Positions 14,734-22,687 of a stretch of 22,691 bases of DNA are shown here, piece after piece. A program made the position numbers and the translations under genes. The notes under the pieces are model-generated. The model was given only the letters and a program-made list of their open reading frames with translations. It had not been told where the DNA came from and made no database searches. Position 1 is the stretch's first letter, and each line of letters opens with the position of its first letter. The stretch comes from GCA-020343675 sp964462945 (GTDB lineage: Bacteria > Planctomycetota > Phycisphaerae > Sedimentisphaerales > Anaerobacaceae), in assembly GCA_964462945.1 (NCBI GenBank), contig CAYWZW010000080.1, forward strand, positions 1-22,691, written 5' to 3'.

Positions 14734-14859
14734 GGGACTAAGAAGGGAATAGATATGACAAGAAGGGACTGATTATCCAACTGCGAATTGACGCCGCGTG
14801 ACGTGTAGTGGGCGTAAATTTTTTCGTCCACAGCTAAGTGGGAATAGAATGGGAATAGA
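14734..14859. repeat. Iterated GGGAATAGA/GGGACTRA repeat block
   Basis: The gene-free stretch between the unknown module and the excisionase gene holds five same-orientation copies: GGGACTA (14734), GGGAATAGA (14745), GGGACTGA (14765), GGGAATAGA (14840) and GGGAATAGA (14851). AAGAAGGGA also occurs twice, 20 bp apart (14740 and 14760). Spacings of 11, 20 and 11 put copies on similar faces of the helix. This looks like a multi-site protein-binding region: excisionase or regulator sites, or iterons of an origin. Confidence 0.6.
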
Positions 14860-14877
14860 AAAAGTGCCTACGACAGC

Positions 14878-15534
14878 TTACTGAGGTTTGCTTCCTCTTT
14901 GCTTTTTTCGCCGGGCCTGCTCCCTTCGCTCTCTGACTCCTTTGATGTACTTCTCAATAGCCTTATCGGTTATCTGGCTGTGCTGAGCAAATCTCAACCA
15001 TTTCCTGAATTCGTCCAAGTGCAGTTTGCATCGTCTGCCTTTGTGCATACGGTGCACAGGAAAGTCTGGGTCTTCCAACAGTCGGCTCATCTTCCGCACC
15101 GTTATTGAGTCGTCGTTCGCCAAGTTCACTGCTTCTTGCAGTTGGATGTATGCACCATCGTTGTCATTCCACGGGACCTGCCATTCCGAATCGAAGCCGA
15201 AGACCAGCTTCCAAAGGGGTCTTTTGTTGATCTGCCACTGCCGCAACCGGTTGAGGTCAACTTCGATTCGGCCAATATCCGGATTGCGGGTGCAGACAAA
15301 GACCCCGACTGCTTTACCTGTTTTTGGAATAGTTCTTATGTCCGGCTCGATGTAGCAATTTTCTTCGCACTTATCGCAGACAAGGCCGCTGGCAGGTTGT
15401 ATTTCGCTTAGTATTCCCTCTGAGACAAGTTCATCGAGCCTGCCTTCCGGCCAGTCGGCTGTTTCATCGGCTGTTATTATCTCTGAGTCGTAGGTTCGCA
15501 GCCGGTCGGCCAGTTGTCTCAAGAACTCATTCAC
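14878..15534 (-). CDS. Island protein of unknown function with Cys cluster and HTH-like region (218 aa)
   Basis: Second gene of a two-gene module. The GTG start at 15534 overlaps the upstream gene by 8 bases and is preceded by GGGGG at good spacing. The N-terminus is helical (LRQLADRLRTY). Residues 53-81 contain CDKC, Cys60 and Cys81 in VCDKCEENC...VFVC, a probable structural zinc site, followed by GRIEVDLNRLRQWQI. Residues 143-180 (SITVRKMSRLLEDPDFPVHRMHKGRRCKLHLDEFRKWL) look like a MerR/HTH_17-like helix-turn-helix. The tail is strongly basic (RERREQARRKKQRGSK). I do not recognise the family and no catalytic motif is visible. Coupling to the 389-aa protein implies they act together. The position beside hsdR-hsdMS suggests a defence or maintenance role, which is inference only. 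Confidence 0.75.
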   Translation of the reverse strand: MNEFLRQLADRLRTYDSEIITADETADWPEGRLDELVSEGILSEIQPASGLVCDKCEENCYIEPDIRTIPKTGKAVGVFVCTRNPDIGRIEVDLNRLRQWQINKRPLWKLVFGFDSEWQVPWNDNDGAYIQLQEAVNLANDDSITVRKMSRLLEDPDFPVHRMHKGRRCKLHLDEFRKWLRFAQHSQITDKAIEKYIKGVRERREQARRKKQRGSKPQ

Positions 15535-16696
15535 CAATAAACCCCCACCGCTCGATGTATTTCTTGGCCACCTGGTCAAGCGGATCGTCTTTCAAAGTGC
15601 ATCGGTCAGGGACAGAGATTTCAAACGTCAATGTCTTGCCCTTTTTGCCGTCTCTCGGAGCAAATTTGAAGTGCAGTTTTGCCTTTGCAACCGTCAACTC
15701 ATCCAAGCTCAAGTTCGCTTTGTTCAATGCTTTCTCAATAAGTGTATGAATAGGCTGCCCGCCACCAGAAGAGCTTACCTCAAGAGTTATCCGCCGATTG
15801 CCCAAGCCCGGCAGGTCCAGCCTGAGCAGCTTGATCGTGACTTTCTCAATGCCGTCCTGGGGGTCGGTTACAAAGCGAAAGTTTTTATCCTTGAGTTTTG
15901 ATAGCTCGTAGGGTTTGCTCTTGGCATCCGGCAGCTTGTCGAATCCGAGTATGGTCTGACCGAACACCTCCTGAAGCTTTTCGATGTCCTCTCTTTTGCC
16001 CTTTGCACTGATTTCCACAAAGCCGTTGCCGGGCTTGTAAACGAAAATCACCTCGAATGCCCGCCTCATCGGCCAGTGGCGAAACTTGCCGTTTTCATCG
16101 TAGCCCATTTCGGTTATGGGATAATCTTCGGGATAGGCGAAGTAGCAATGTCTCTCTGGATTCTCCCTGCGATAGTTGTCCACCTTGCAGTGATAGCCTC
16201 GCCCCTGTTTCTGGTAGAATGCGCCGACCGCTTGAGCCAGCCTGTCCTTGTCCTCCGGGGCCACAGCCGGTGTCAAGCCCTCACGAACGTAGCGTTGCCT
16301 CCAGCTACCGACCATGTCCATGTAGGCAAGCTCCGAAGCGATCTCGAAGACGGTTCGGTGATTCAGAAAAGCCCAGAATGCCCGCTCGTAGTGGTTCTCC
16401 ATCTGCCCGAACGTCTCAGTCCAGTCGAGATTATGAAAGACCGAGCCAGCCTCTTCAATCAAAACCCGAACGCCAGTCTCAAAAGCCATTTCGTTGATCT
16501 GGCGAAATTCGGCTTCAACCTCCATCTTCTCTTTCTCTGCCAACCGGTCAAGAGCTTCGGCGACGACCTCGATTTCGGTTTCGCCGAGTGAATCGAAATC
16601 TACACCATGCAGCAGACCCTTGCGCGCAAAGTACTCTTTCAACACCTTATTCGGTGTTTTTCTCAAGAACGTTCTCGGTGAATAATTCCGGTTCAT
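15527..16696 (-). CDS. Island protein of unknown function, first gene of two-gene module (389 aa)
   Basis: Starts at ATG 16696 with GGGGAG upstream. The N-terminal part is helical: a possible DNA-binding or coiled region RKTPNKVLKEYFARKGL (12-28), then a long charged helix EALDRLAEKEKMEVEAEFRQI (47-67). A middle domain (about 70-200) is rich in aromatic residues (RAFWAFLNH, YHCKVDNYRRENPERHCYFAYPEDY). The C-terminal half (210-389) alternates beta strands: FEVIFVYKPGNGFVEISAKGKREDIEKLQEVFGQTILG, a second VTIKLLRLDLPG segment and a third LHFKFAPRDG...LTFEISVP segment. There is no nuclease, ATPase or membrane motif I can name. It ends inside the next gene (8-bp overlap). The gap to hsdMS upstream is 138 bp. 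Confidence 0.78.
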   Translation of the reverse strand: MNRNYSPRTFLRKTPNKVLKEYFARKGLLHGVDFDSLGETEIEVVAEALDRLAEKEKMEVEAEFRQINEMAFETGVRVLIEEAGSVFHNLDWTETFGQMENHYERAFWAFLNHRTVFEIASELAYMDMVGSWRQRYVREGLTPAVAPEDKDRLAQAVGAFYQKQGRGYHCKVDNYRRENPERHCYFAYPEDYPITEMGYDENGKFRHWPMRRAFEVIFVYKPGNGFVEISAKGKREDIEKLQEVFGQTILGFDKLPDAKSKPYELSKLKDKNFRFVTDPQDGIEKVTIKLLRLDLPGLGNRRITLEVSSSGGGQPIHTLIEKALNKANLSLDELTVAKAKLHFKFAPRDGKKGKTLTFEISVPDRCTLKDDPLDQVAKKYIERWGFIGE

Positions 16697-16834
16697 CTGT
16701 TTCTCTCTCCCCAGTAAATGGTTTTCAACTACAAATTAAGTTTCCTCGTTAAGCAAGCGTCCGTGGGGCTGAATGGGACCTCTTTGGAAGCCTCATCATT
16801 TATGCTTGGCCAGGGAATATCCATTGCGGTCATA

Positions 16835-18949
16835 TTACAGCTCCCCGCGAAAGGCTTTGGCCAGAAATGCAGGCATTAAGCCTGCAAGCTCAGACGCGAT
16901 TTGGGATTGGATGTCTCTAAGTCCCCTGCCCCTGGCCGACAGTTCATCAATAAGTTCCGCCCATCGAAGTTGCATATCACAAGGAACTAAGGGGACCTCG
17001 ATTGCGTTGAGTTGTTTTTTCTTGATTGCTGTGAATCCCCCTCCTTGATCTCGGACGGATTCAGCTATCTGTAGTTCCATGCTCCGCAGCAAGTGGAACA
17101 AGTATTTGTAAGCAACCTTGGGCTTACATCTAATTGCTGCCAGACCACGCCCGATGCAGTACTCTTTGTCAGCAATATTTGTAGCCCCTACTGGCGCACG
17201 AACAGAAATAAGCAGATCATTTTGCATTGCTACCCTGGATGGCTTGCTGCAAAACTTCGTGGCAACTGGATGAACCTCACCAAACTCGGCCTTTCCTTGT
17301 AGGAAAGGCAGTCCCTTCCCCGTTGTGTTATAAGTGCGAGAAGGTGGTGACAATCCCATGACAATTTCAAAGTAATCGCGGTTGCCCAAGCGGACCGTTC
17401 TGGATTTGCTGGGAGGACTCTGCTGTATGCAGTTTCTCTTCAGAAACTCTGCCATTTCCTTCATAGCAGCGATGGCCATCGCTTGTTGGGTTCTGAGTGA
17501 TTCAACAAGGTTTACTGGGTTGGGGTAAACGATCACCTTCGGTTTTGTCAAACCGAGCCTCGATAAAGTCATATTGTACTTGCTGTCAACAATCTTTTTG
17601 GCGGGCACGATCCAACTCCGGCCATCTTCAACTTCCTGATTTGGCCATTTAGCAAGCAGATCAGGGAAGTCGTTCCTATATTGTTGCCCAAATTTCCGCG
17701 CGGTGCTCAACGATGAACCGTCACCTTCAACGTTGTAGAACCAGACGCTCTCAGTGGGCTTGCCGGTCTTTCGGAATATCAGGAAGACCGTAGGATTCGG
17801 CGTATAGGGCAGAAACATGCCCTTAGGTAGTGTGACCACTGCCCGCAGATCAAATTCCTCGATCAGGCGCTTCTTGACGTGTATGTGACTGTTTGAGTCC
17901 CCGTACAAAATCGCCTTCGGCAAGATAATGCCTGCTGTACCGCCTTGTCGCAGACTTCTCAAAGCACACGCCAGAAACAGCACGTATTTATCACCCTTTT
18001 CGATACGCAGTGAGGTTTTCGCATCGCCACGAGAACCGCTGAAGGGCGGATTCTCAAGGATAATATCAAACTGCATCTCATCCCACTTATCTTCCGATCC
18101 GCAAATCGAATCCCGGCAAACAAGCTCCGACTCATCAAACTGATGAAGGACGGCATTCATGGCTGCCATACGCATAATGTCCGGGTCGCCTTCAAAGCCG
18201 TAGAAGGTGCGTTTCTGAAGGAAATCCCACTGCGCGCGTGTAAGCTTGTCACCTATGCCTCTCTTCACGGGCAGACCATCAGCGCCGGTTTTCTCCGCCA
18301 CCAATTCAGCGCTTGTATTCTGTAGTAGAATATGACTGCAGGCTTCGATGAGAAAACCGCCACTGCCGCAGGCCGAATCGCAGACAGTCTGGCCGATTTT
18401 AGGGTCCACCATCTGTACAATTGTACGAATCAAGTGACGTGGTGTGCGGAACTGAGCTGCCTTCTTCTGACTACCCAAGTCGCCCACCAACATTTCAAAG
18501 AGGTCGCCCTTAACGTCTGCATCCACATCCATAAATGAAATAGGCGAGATAATATCGACCGCTTTCCTCAAGTCAGCACCGGTTGGTATCACGACGGCTG
18601 CGTTGTGAAACACGGCTTTAGCGCCCTGTGATAAGAGCGGGTGCTGAGCAAGTAAGGGCAAGGTGTCACGCAACGTTCGAAGCATACGCCCGTTGTCAGG
18701 GTCACTGGTCAATCGACTCCATCGAAGCATCTCAAAGTCCACTTCATTGTCGCCAACTCTGAATTTACCAAAAAGGCTTCTATGGTTGCTGTTGGCAACG
18801 GTTTTCTGGGAAACATCTATTTCCTCAAGCATTTTGAGGAAAAGCAAGTATGAAATCTGTGTTACATAGGTGATCGGGTTGGTGACATTTGCGTCCCACA
18901 TCACCTTACACAGCCTCTTGAGCGTGCCCTTGAGTTCCCCGTTGTCCAT
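16835..18949 (-). CDS. hsdM: Fused type I restriction-modification methyltransferase-specificity protein (HsdM-HsdS)
   Basis: A 704-aa protein combining the modification and recognition subunits of a type I system. Residues 1-160 are the helical HsdM N-terminal domain (LWDANVTNPITYV-type opening). FRTPRHLI (167-174) leads to SAM motif I CDSACGSGGFL (190-200), and the catalytic motif is NPPF (300-303), as in N6-adenine methylases. From about residue 480 a coiled linker leads into one target-recognition region (518-655: LGNRDYFEIVMGLSPPSRTY, then ISVRAPVG and GRGLAAIR) and one terminal coiled repeat (658-704). HsdM usually ends near 500 residues and HsdS carries two recognition regions, so this is a fusion to a half-sized S. 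Two copies should dimerise to read a palindromic bipartite site. The start lies 11 bp after hsdR, with AGGGA upstream. Confidence 0.92.
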   Translation of the reverse strand: MDNGELKGTLKRLCKVMWDANVTNPITYVTQISYLLFLKMLEEIDVSQKTVANSNHRSLFGKFRVGDNEVDFEMLRWSRLTSDPDNGRMLRTLRDTLPLLAQHPLLSQGAKAVFHNAAVVIPTGADLRKAVDIISPISFMDVDADVKGDLFEMLVGDLGSQKKAAQFRTPRHLIRTIVQMVDPKIGQTVCDSACGSGGFLIEACSHILLQNTSAELVAEKTGADGLPVKRGIGDKLTRAQWDFLQKRTFYGFEGDPDIMRMAAMNAVLHQFDESELVCRDSICGSEDKWDEMQFDIILENPPFSGSRGDAKTSLRIEKGDKYVLFLACALRSLRQGGTAGIILPKAILYGDSNSHIHVKKRLIEEFDLRAVVTLPKGMFLPYTPNPTVFLIFRKTGKPTESVWFYNVEGDGSSLSTARKFGQQYRNDFPDLLAKWPNQEVEDGRSWIVPAKKIVDSKYNMTLSRLGLTKPKVIVYPNPVNLVESLRTQQAMAIAAMKEMAEFLKRNCIQQSPPSKSRTVRLGNRDYFEIVMGLSPPSRTYNTTGKGLPFLQGKAEFGEVHPVATKFCSKPSRVAMQNDLLISVRAPVGATNIADKEYCIGRGLAAIRCKPKVAYKYLFHLLRSMELQIAESVRDQGGGFTAIKKKQLNAIEVPLVPCDMQLRWAELIDELSARGRGLRDIQSQIASELAGLMPAFLAKAFRGEL

Positions 18950-18960
18950 GACTACATCCC

Positions 18961-21294
18961 TTATGCTGCTAACAGCGCGTTTATTTCGTCAATCATCGTT
19001 TGCAGTTTTTCTTTTCCGAACAGCCCCTCCATTCGGCTCAAGCCGCCCCACAACGAAAACGGTGGACGATTGAACATCGGCATTTCGATTTGCTCCCCAG
19101 TTAATACCCTTGCCCTGAGCAGTCGCAACATCCGTGCCTGAGCGGGTTCTATACTGTCGGAGTGCTCAGCGACCCACGTGTTAAAAGCCCGCTCGATCCG
19201 CTCTTCACGTGTCGGAAACTTGAACAGGCCCAAAGTTGCCCGTATGAAATCTGAAAGAGAACCCGTCGGTTGTTCAAAGGCGCGACGCAAACTCTCTTCG
19301 TCGAAATAATACTTAGGGCTGTTAAGCCTTTGAGCCAAATCTTCCCATTCCTCTTCGGTCAGTTCCTCGCCAGCGAAAATCTTCTCAATTGCCGGATCGC
19401 TGCCTTTCATCTGGACAATCTTCTCTTGCCATTTATCCTGGTACGTAGCGCGGTCTATGGCCAGACCTTCCGGCCCTACGATGAGAAGCTCCCTTTTTCT
19501 GATTTCATCTTCAAGGGAGCCTTCAGGAATGGTCGTGAACTCTGACGGGGGGTGTGGCGACGGCTCCGGCTCCGGCACCGGCTCAGGACCTTCATCTGGG
19601 CCACGCGGAGGGAGTGGCCCAGGTCGAGGGCCAACCACTCTGGGCGTGTGGTATTCCTCTCCGGGGTCGTTGAATTTGTCCGTATTGCCAACAAAATCGT
19701 ATATGATGAAATCTTCCTTGTCGATTTTCGGGCAGAGACGGCTCCCGCGTCCGCGCATTTGTGCGTACTTGATTGCAGAATTGGTTGGCCTAATCATCAC
19801 AAGATTTTCGACTTCTCTGTGGTCGTACCCGGTATCAAGCATATCGACAGAAACCGCCACGACCGGAAGCGGGTCGTACTTGAACTGGTCAATTATGGGT
19901 TTCGGATTGCCGTTGTTCGCATAACAGGTAATCCGCTTGGCAAAGTCTTGTCTGACCTGTGATGGGGAAACGCTCAACTGTGTTGCTATACGAAGACAAT
20001 CTTCGTCAGAAAGACATTTATTGAACAGCCTGACAAGCAGATTCGCTTGCCGTTCTGAAACGGCGAACACGATAGTCTTCCGAGGGCGCCGTTGCGCCCG
20101 CTCAGCGTCGGCGCTGTAATACTCTTGTATGATGGTTTTGAGCCTATCTTCGGATTCAACATCGCGTCCCCACCGCCCTGGCCTTATCTCATCACCTTCC
20201 CATTCCGCCCCCTCAAAAGTCAGAACGCTCTCGGCTTTGTAGATTTTGTATTTGCACAAATAACCTTCGTCAATTGCCTGCTGTATCGGGTAAGAAAACG
20301 TCGGCCGCCCCTCTTTCGTCGCAGCATCCCAACAGTCGAAGAAAATGTAGGTACTTCGGACAAGCTGCCTTTCGTGTTCACTGACCCAGCAAAGCTCCCC
20401 TGGATTTGGTGTTGCGGTCAAGCCGATATGCACCGCGTCGAAGTGCCCTAATGTTGCTTTATGTATGTTGTAGATCGAGCGGTGGCATTCATCAGTGACG
20501 ACAAGATCAAAATAAGCGTGCCCAAATCCACCCGGACCTAACTGGCCAGCAATCGTGTCCAAGGTTCCAACCACAATTTGCCCTTCAAGGCTTTTCTTGC
20601 CCCCGTAGAGTATCGTGGCCGGCCAATCTCTCAAATAGTCATCAAAAGTCTCCTTCGCTTGCTTTCCAAGTTGTATCCGGTCAACCAAAAACAGGACACG
20701 CGAAATCACCGCTGCCTGAAACCACCTCTTCATCAGCATTGCAATTGTCAGGGTCTTTCCTGTGCCGGTAGCCATTTCAAAGAGCATCCGTCTTCTGCCG
20801 GCGATCAAAGACTCATCGGCTTTTTGCAGACACCTAAGTTGATAATCTCGCACTTCTACTTCTTCTGCTTTGAAGAGGAACTTTGAAGGATACGGAACGG
20901 CAAGCAACGACTCTGCAAGATTGCCACTACGGTGAATCTTCAGGTTGGCTCTGCGCTCAAGCTCAGCTTGACAAGGCATACCGAGTATGGGTCTCGCGTC
21001 CCCGTCCGCAAAATCCCAGAAGTAGTGTTCTTGACCATTGCTGAGGATTATGAAGGGTGCACCAAGAGAGATCGCATATTCCTTCGCTCTTTCCTTCGCG
21101 CTGTACGGGTCAATCGAGAACCTTTTCGCCTCAAGGACCGCGATAGATCGGCTGCGAGTGTCTTTAAGGGCATAGTCTGCACGCCCCCCAGAGGCAGCTT
21201 CCTCTGGAGAGACCTGTGCCAGGTTGGCGATGTCCCACCCAGCCTCCTTGAGAAGCCCGTCTATGATTATCCTTGCGTGTGCCTCATTCGACAT
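18961..21294 (-). CDS. hsdR: Type I restriction endonuclease subunit R (EcoEI-like)
   Basis: A 777-aa DNA translocase-nuclease of the island's type I system. The N-terminal nuclease has the PD-(D/E)xK signature: Asp40 in GGRADYAL and Glu55-x-Lys57 in IAVLEAKR. The helicase motor follows: Walker A MATGTGKT (174-181), DECH (268-271), GLTATP (291-296), IVFAVSERQ (408-415) and motif VI QMRGRGSR (512-519). A Pro/Glu-rich linker at 553-583 (PLPPRGPDEGPEPVPEPEPS) leads to a C-terminal EcoEI-type domain that contacts the HsdM complex. The length fits EcoEI-like R proteins. The start at 21294 has GGAG 10 bases upstream. It is the first gene of the island's minus-strand run, 11 bp before hsdMS. No internal stop is seen and all core motifs are present, so it looks functional. 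Confidence 0.94.
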   Translation of the reverse strand: MSNEAHARIIIDGLLKEAGWDIANLAQVSPEEAASGGRADYALKDTRSRSIAVLEAKRFSIDPYSAKERAKEYAISLGAPFIILSNGQEHYFWDFADGDARPILGMPCQAELERRANLKIHRSGNLAESLLAVPYPSKFLFKAEEVEVRDYQLRCLQKADESLIAGRRRMLFEMATGTGKTLTIAMLMKRWFQAAVISRVLFLVDRIQLGKQAKETFDDYLRDWPATILYGGKKSLEGQIVVGTLDTIAGQLGPGGFGHAYFDLVVTDECHRSIYNIHKATLGHFDAVHIGLTATPNPGELCWVSEHERQLVRSTYIFFDCWDAATKEGRPTFSYPIQQAIDEGYLCKYKIYKAESVLTFEGAEWEGDEIRPGRWGRDVESEDRLKTIIQEYYSADAERAQRRPRKTIVFAVSERQANLLVRLFNKCLSDEDCLRIATQLSVSPSQVRQDFAKRITCYANNGNPKPIIDQFKYDPLPVVAVSVDMLDTGYDHREVENLVMIRPTNSAIKYAQMRGRGSRLCPKIDKEDFIIYDFVGNTDKFNDPGEEYHTPRVVGPRPGPLPPRGPDEGPEPVPEPEPSPHPPSEFTTIPEGSLEDEIRKRELLIVGPEGLAIDRATYQDKWQEKIVQMKGSDPAIEKIFAGEELTEEEWEDLAQRLNSPKYYFDEESLRRAFEQPTGSLSDFIRATLGLFKFPTREERIERAFNTWVAEHSDSIEPAQARMLRLLRARVLTGEQIEMPMFNRPPFSLWGGLSRMEGLFGKEKLQTMIDEINALLAA

Positions 21295-21596
21295 CCCAAT
21301 ACGCTCCGATGAGATTATGTACTAAGATCAATTTTCCTCACCATTTCGCCGTTTCCTAAAATGTCTCTTCGGGATGCAGGCCGCTCAGAACCAGAATTTA
21401 GCACTGCAAGCAGCCAAAATCAACCAAATTTCCGCTGCCAAAGCCCGTCAAGCCGGGCCAGCAAGCGCACAGCACCGCCAAATCGTCTGCTTCCTATAGA
21501 AGAAAGCGATTCTCAACCCCAAAATGTAGATGGTTTTTTTCGGAAAATTTCACTTTTTTTTCAGTGAGGCCGGTTCCCCGCCTTTGACCACCCCCT

Positions 21597-21612
21597 CGCG
21601 CGCACGCGCGTG
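21597..21612. repeat. Alternating purine-pyrimidine CG run with palindrome
   Basis: Sixteen bases alternate strictly (CGCGCGCACGCGCGTG), ending in the perfect palindrome CACGCGCGTG. Such runs can adopt left-handed DNA or act as a binding site. It is isolated within otherwise AT-rich DNA. Confidence 0.5.
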
Positions 21613-21682
21613 GGCGCGTGTTGCCGACTGTAAAAACTCATTTTCCACCCAAAAACGACGACCCCTGATAAGATCGCCCTAT

Positions 21683-21795
21683 CTCCTTTTTTTTGTCAAA
21701 AAACCTCCGAATATCAGGCCCCTTTTTTTGTGCAAAATCTTGAGAATATGCCCCTCTCCTTTTTGGGGTGAAAAAGCCTTGAATCTTCGCTGTTT
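21683..21795. repeat. Three imperfect 36-37 bp tandem units with T/A-tract hairpins
   Basis: The units begin at about 21683, 21719 and 21756, marked by poly-T starts at 21687, 21723 and 21760. Each has C-rich bases, a T-run, a short loop, an A-run, and then GAATAT or GAATCT. The T- and A-runs within each unit can pair, for example CTTTTT with AAAAAG around GGGGTG. Looser copies may precede them at about 21534 and 21643. Confidence 0.55.
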
Positions 21796-22006
21796 GGCAG
21801 GGAATTTTTCTGAAGAACACGTAGTTACCACAATAGACAAGGTTCAGGAGAATGCATAGTATCAAGGTTTGCAGGGGATGCGAGGTTGGTGGCTTTGGGA
21901 TCGCCGTCGTTCGGGTAGAGGCGAAAGGATTCGCGAGCGTGGATTTCGTGCTGCGCATTTCGCTTGTACTGAAGTGGCAGCGGTGATTGAGTGGCACTGG
22001 CTGATA

Positions 22007-22687
22007 ATGGTGACGAAGGCTGATAATTCGCGGGGGCAGGTCTTTTTTGTCGACGACGAGCCGGCGGTCTGCGCCGCCGTCAGAGAGACGCTCGAAGAGT
22101 CAAATATACCCGTGCGGTGTTTTACCCATGCGGCCGAGTGCCTTGCCCAAGTGTGTTCCGGAAGGTGCGATCTGCTGATTGCCGATCTGAGGATGCCCGA
22201 GAAGGACGGAATGCAACTGCTGCAAGAGGTCAAGGAGCTGACTCCATGGGTCCCTGTTCTAATCATTACCGGGTACGGTGACATACCTACGGCGGTCAAA
22301 GCCATCAAGTGCGGAGCCGTCGATTTTATCGAGAAACCTTTTGGAAAAGCGCACTTCGTCCAAGAGGTCAAATCGATATTGGAGGAGCAGAGCCGCGTGG
22401 TTCCTCTCGACTCCGTCAGGACTCTGACTCCGAGGGAACTGAAAGTGCTGCAACTAATCGTCAACGGCATGGACACCAAGGAAATCGCCCGAACGACCAA
22501 ATGTGCTATAAGGACGGTTGAGGCGCACCGGGCCGGACTCATGCGGAAACTCGGTGCCCACAACCTGGTCGAGCTGCTCAAGCTGGCGGCCGCCATCGGA
22601 CTCATCGCACTGCCCACAAAGCAGGGGCCGGTCGATAGCACACGGCAAATGGATGAACATCTCAACGGCTTGCTTGAAGGCCCGTGA
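22007..22687 (+). CDS. FixJ/NarL-type two-component response regulator
   Basis: A 226-aa DNA-binding regulator. The receiver domain spans about 10-125: Asp16-Asp17 (FFVDDEPAV) for Mg, phospho-acceptor Asp60 in IADLRMP, Thr88 in LIITGYGD and Lys110 in IEKPF. After a short linker, a LuxR-type helix-turn-helix spans about 138-195: LTPRELKVLQLIVNGMDTKEIARTTKCAIRTVEAHRAGLMRKLGA. The MPEKDGM and GYGDI motifs and overall order fit the FixJ group. The start at 22007 begins at the receiver domain; the frame is open further upstream, but the extra residues are not domain-like. No cognate kinase is in the window; it may be right of it. The target genes are unknown. Its composition resembles the left chromosomal part. 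Confidence 0.88.
   Translation: MVTKADNSRGQVFFVDDEPAVCAAVRETLEESNIPVRCFTHAAECLAQVCSGRCDLLIADLRMPEKDGMQLLQEVKELTPWVPVLIITGYGDIPTAVKAIKCGAVDFIEKPFGKAHFVQEVKSILEEQSRVVPLDSVRTLTPRELKVLQLIVNGMDTKEIARTTKCAIRTVEAHRAGLMRKLGAHNLVELLKLAAAIGLIALPTKQGPVDSTRQMDEHLNGLLEGP

Larger units (their letters stand above)
21312..22006. other. Gene-poor region at the right end of the island
   Basis: About 695 bp with no convincing gene. It contains many T- and A-tracts, three imperfect 36-37 bp tandem units (21683-21795) and a CG-alternating run (21597-21612). The short ORFs here lack ribosome sites and overlap low-complexity sequence. The AT-richness ends before the response-regulator gene, so the island boundary (attR) probably lies here or just beyond the window. 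No tRNA-Ser-like 3' end was recognised. Confidence 0.5.

Noticed and set aside
16076..16591. Plus-strand ORFs over the 389-aa gene
   Set aside because: They overlap a long frame with ribosome site and coupled downstream gene, and they lack domains.
21571..21592. Degenerate attR resembling the tRNA T-arm (GGTTCCCCGCCTTTGACC)
   Set aside because: Agreement with the tRNA 3' end needs a 4-base gap and fails in the acceptor part; it is no better than chance.
21749..21770. Acceptor-like CCCCTCTCC as an att remnant
   Set aside because: Only about nine bases match and the flanks do not extend the match; it belongs to the tandem units.
21683..21795. CRISPR array
   Set aside because: The whole 36-37 bp unit repeats with no unique spacers between copies, the copies are diverged, and no cas gene is present.
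21862..22665. 267-codon minus-strand ORF under the response regulator
   Set aside because: It is antisense to a clear receiver-HTH protein, Ser-rich with no domain, and is a typical GC-rich shadow.
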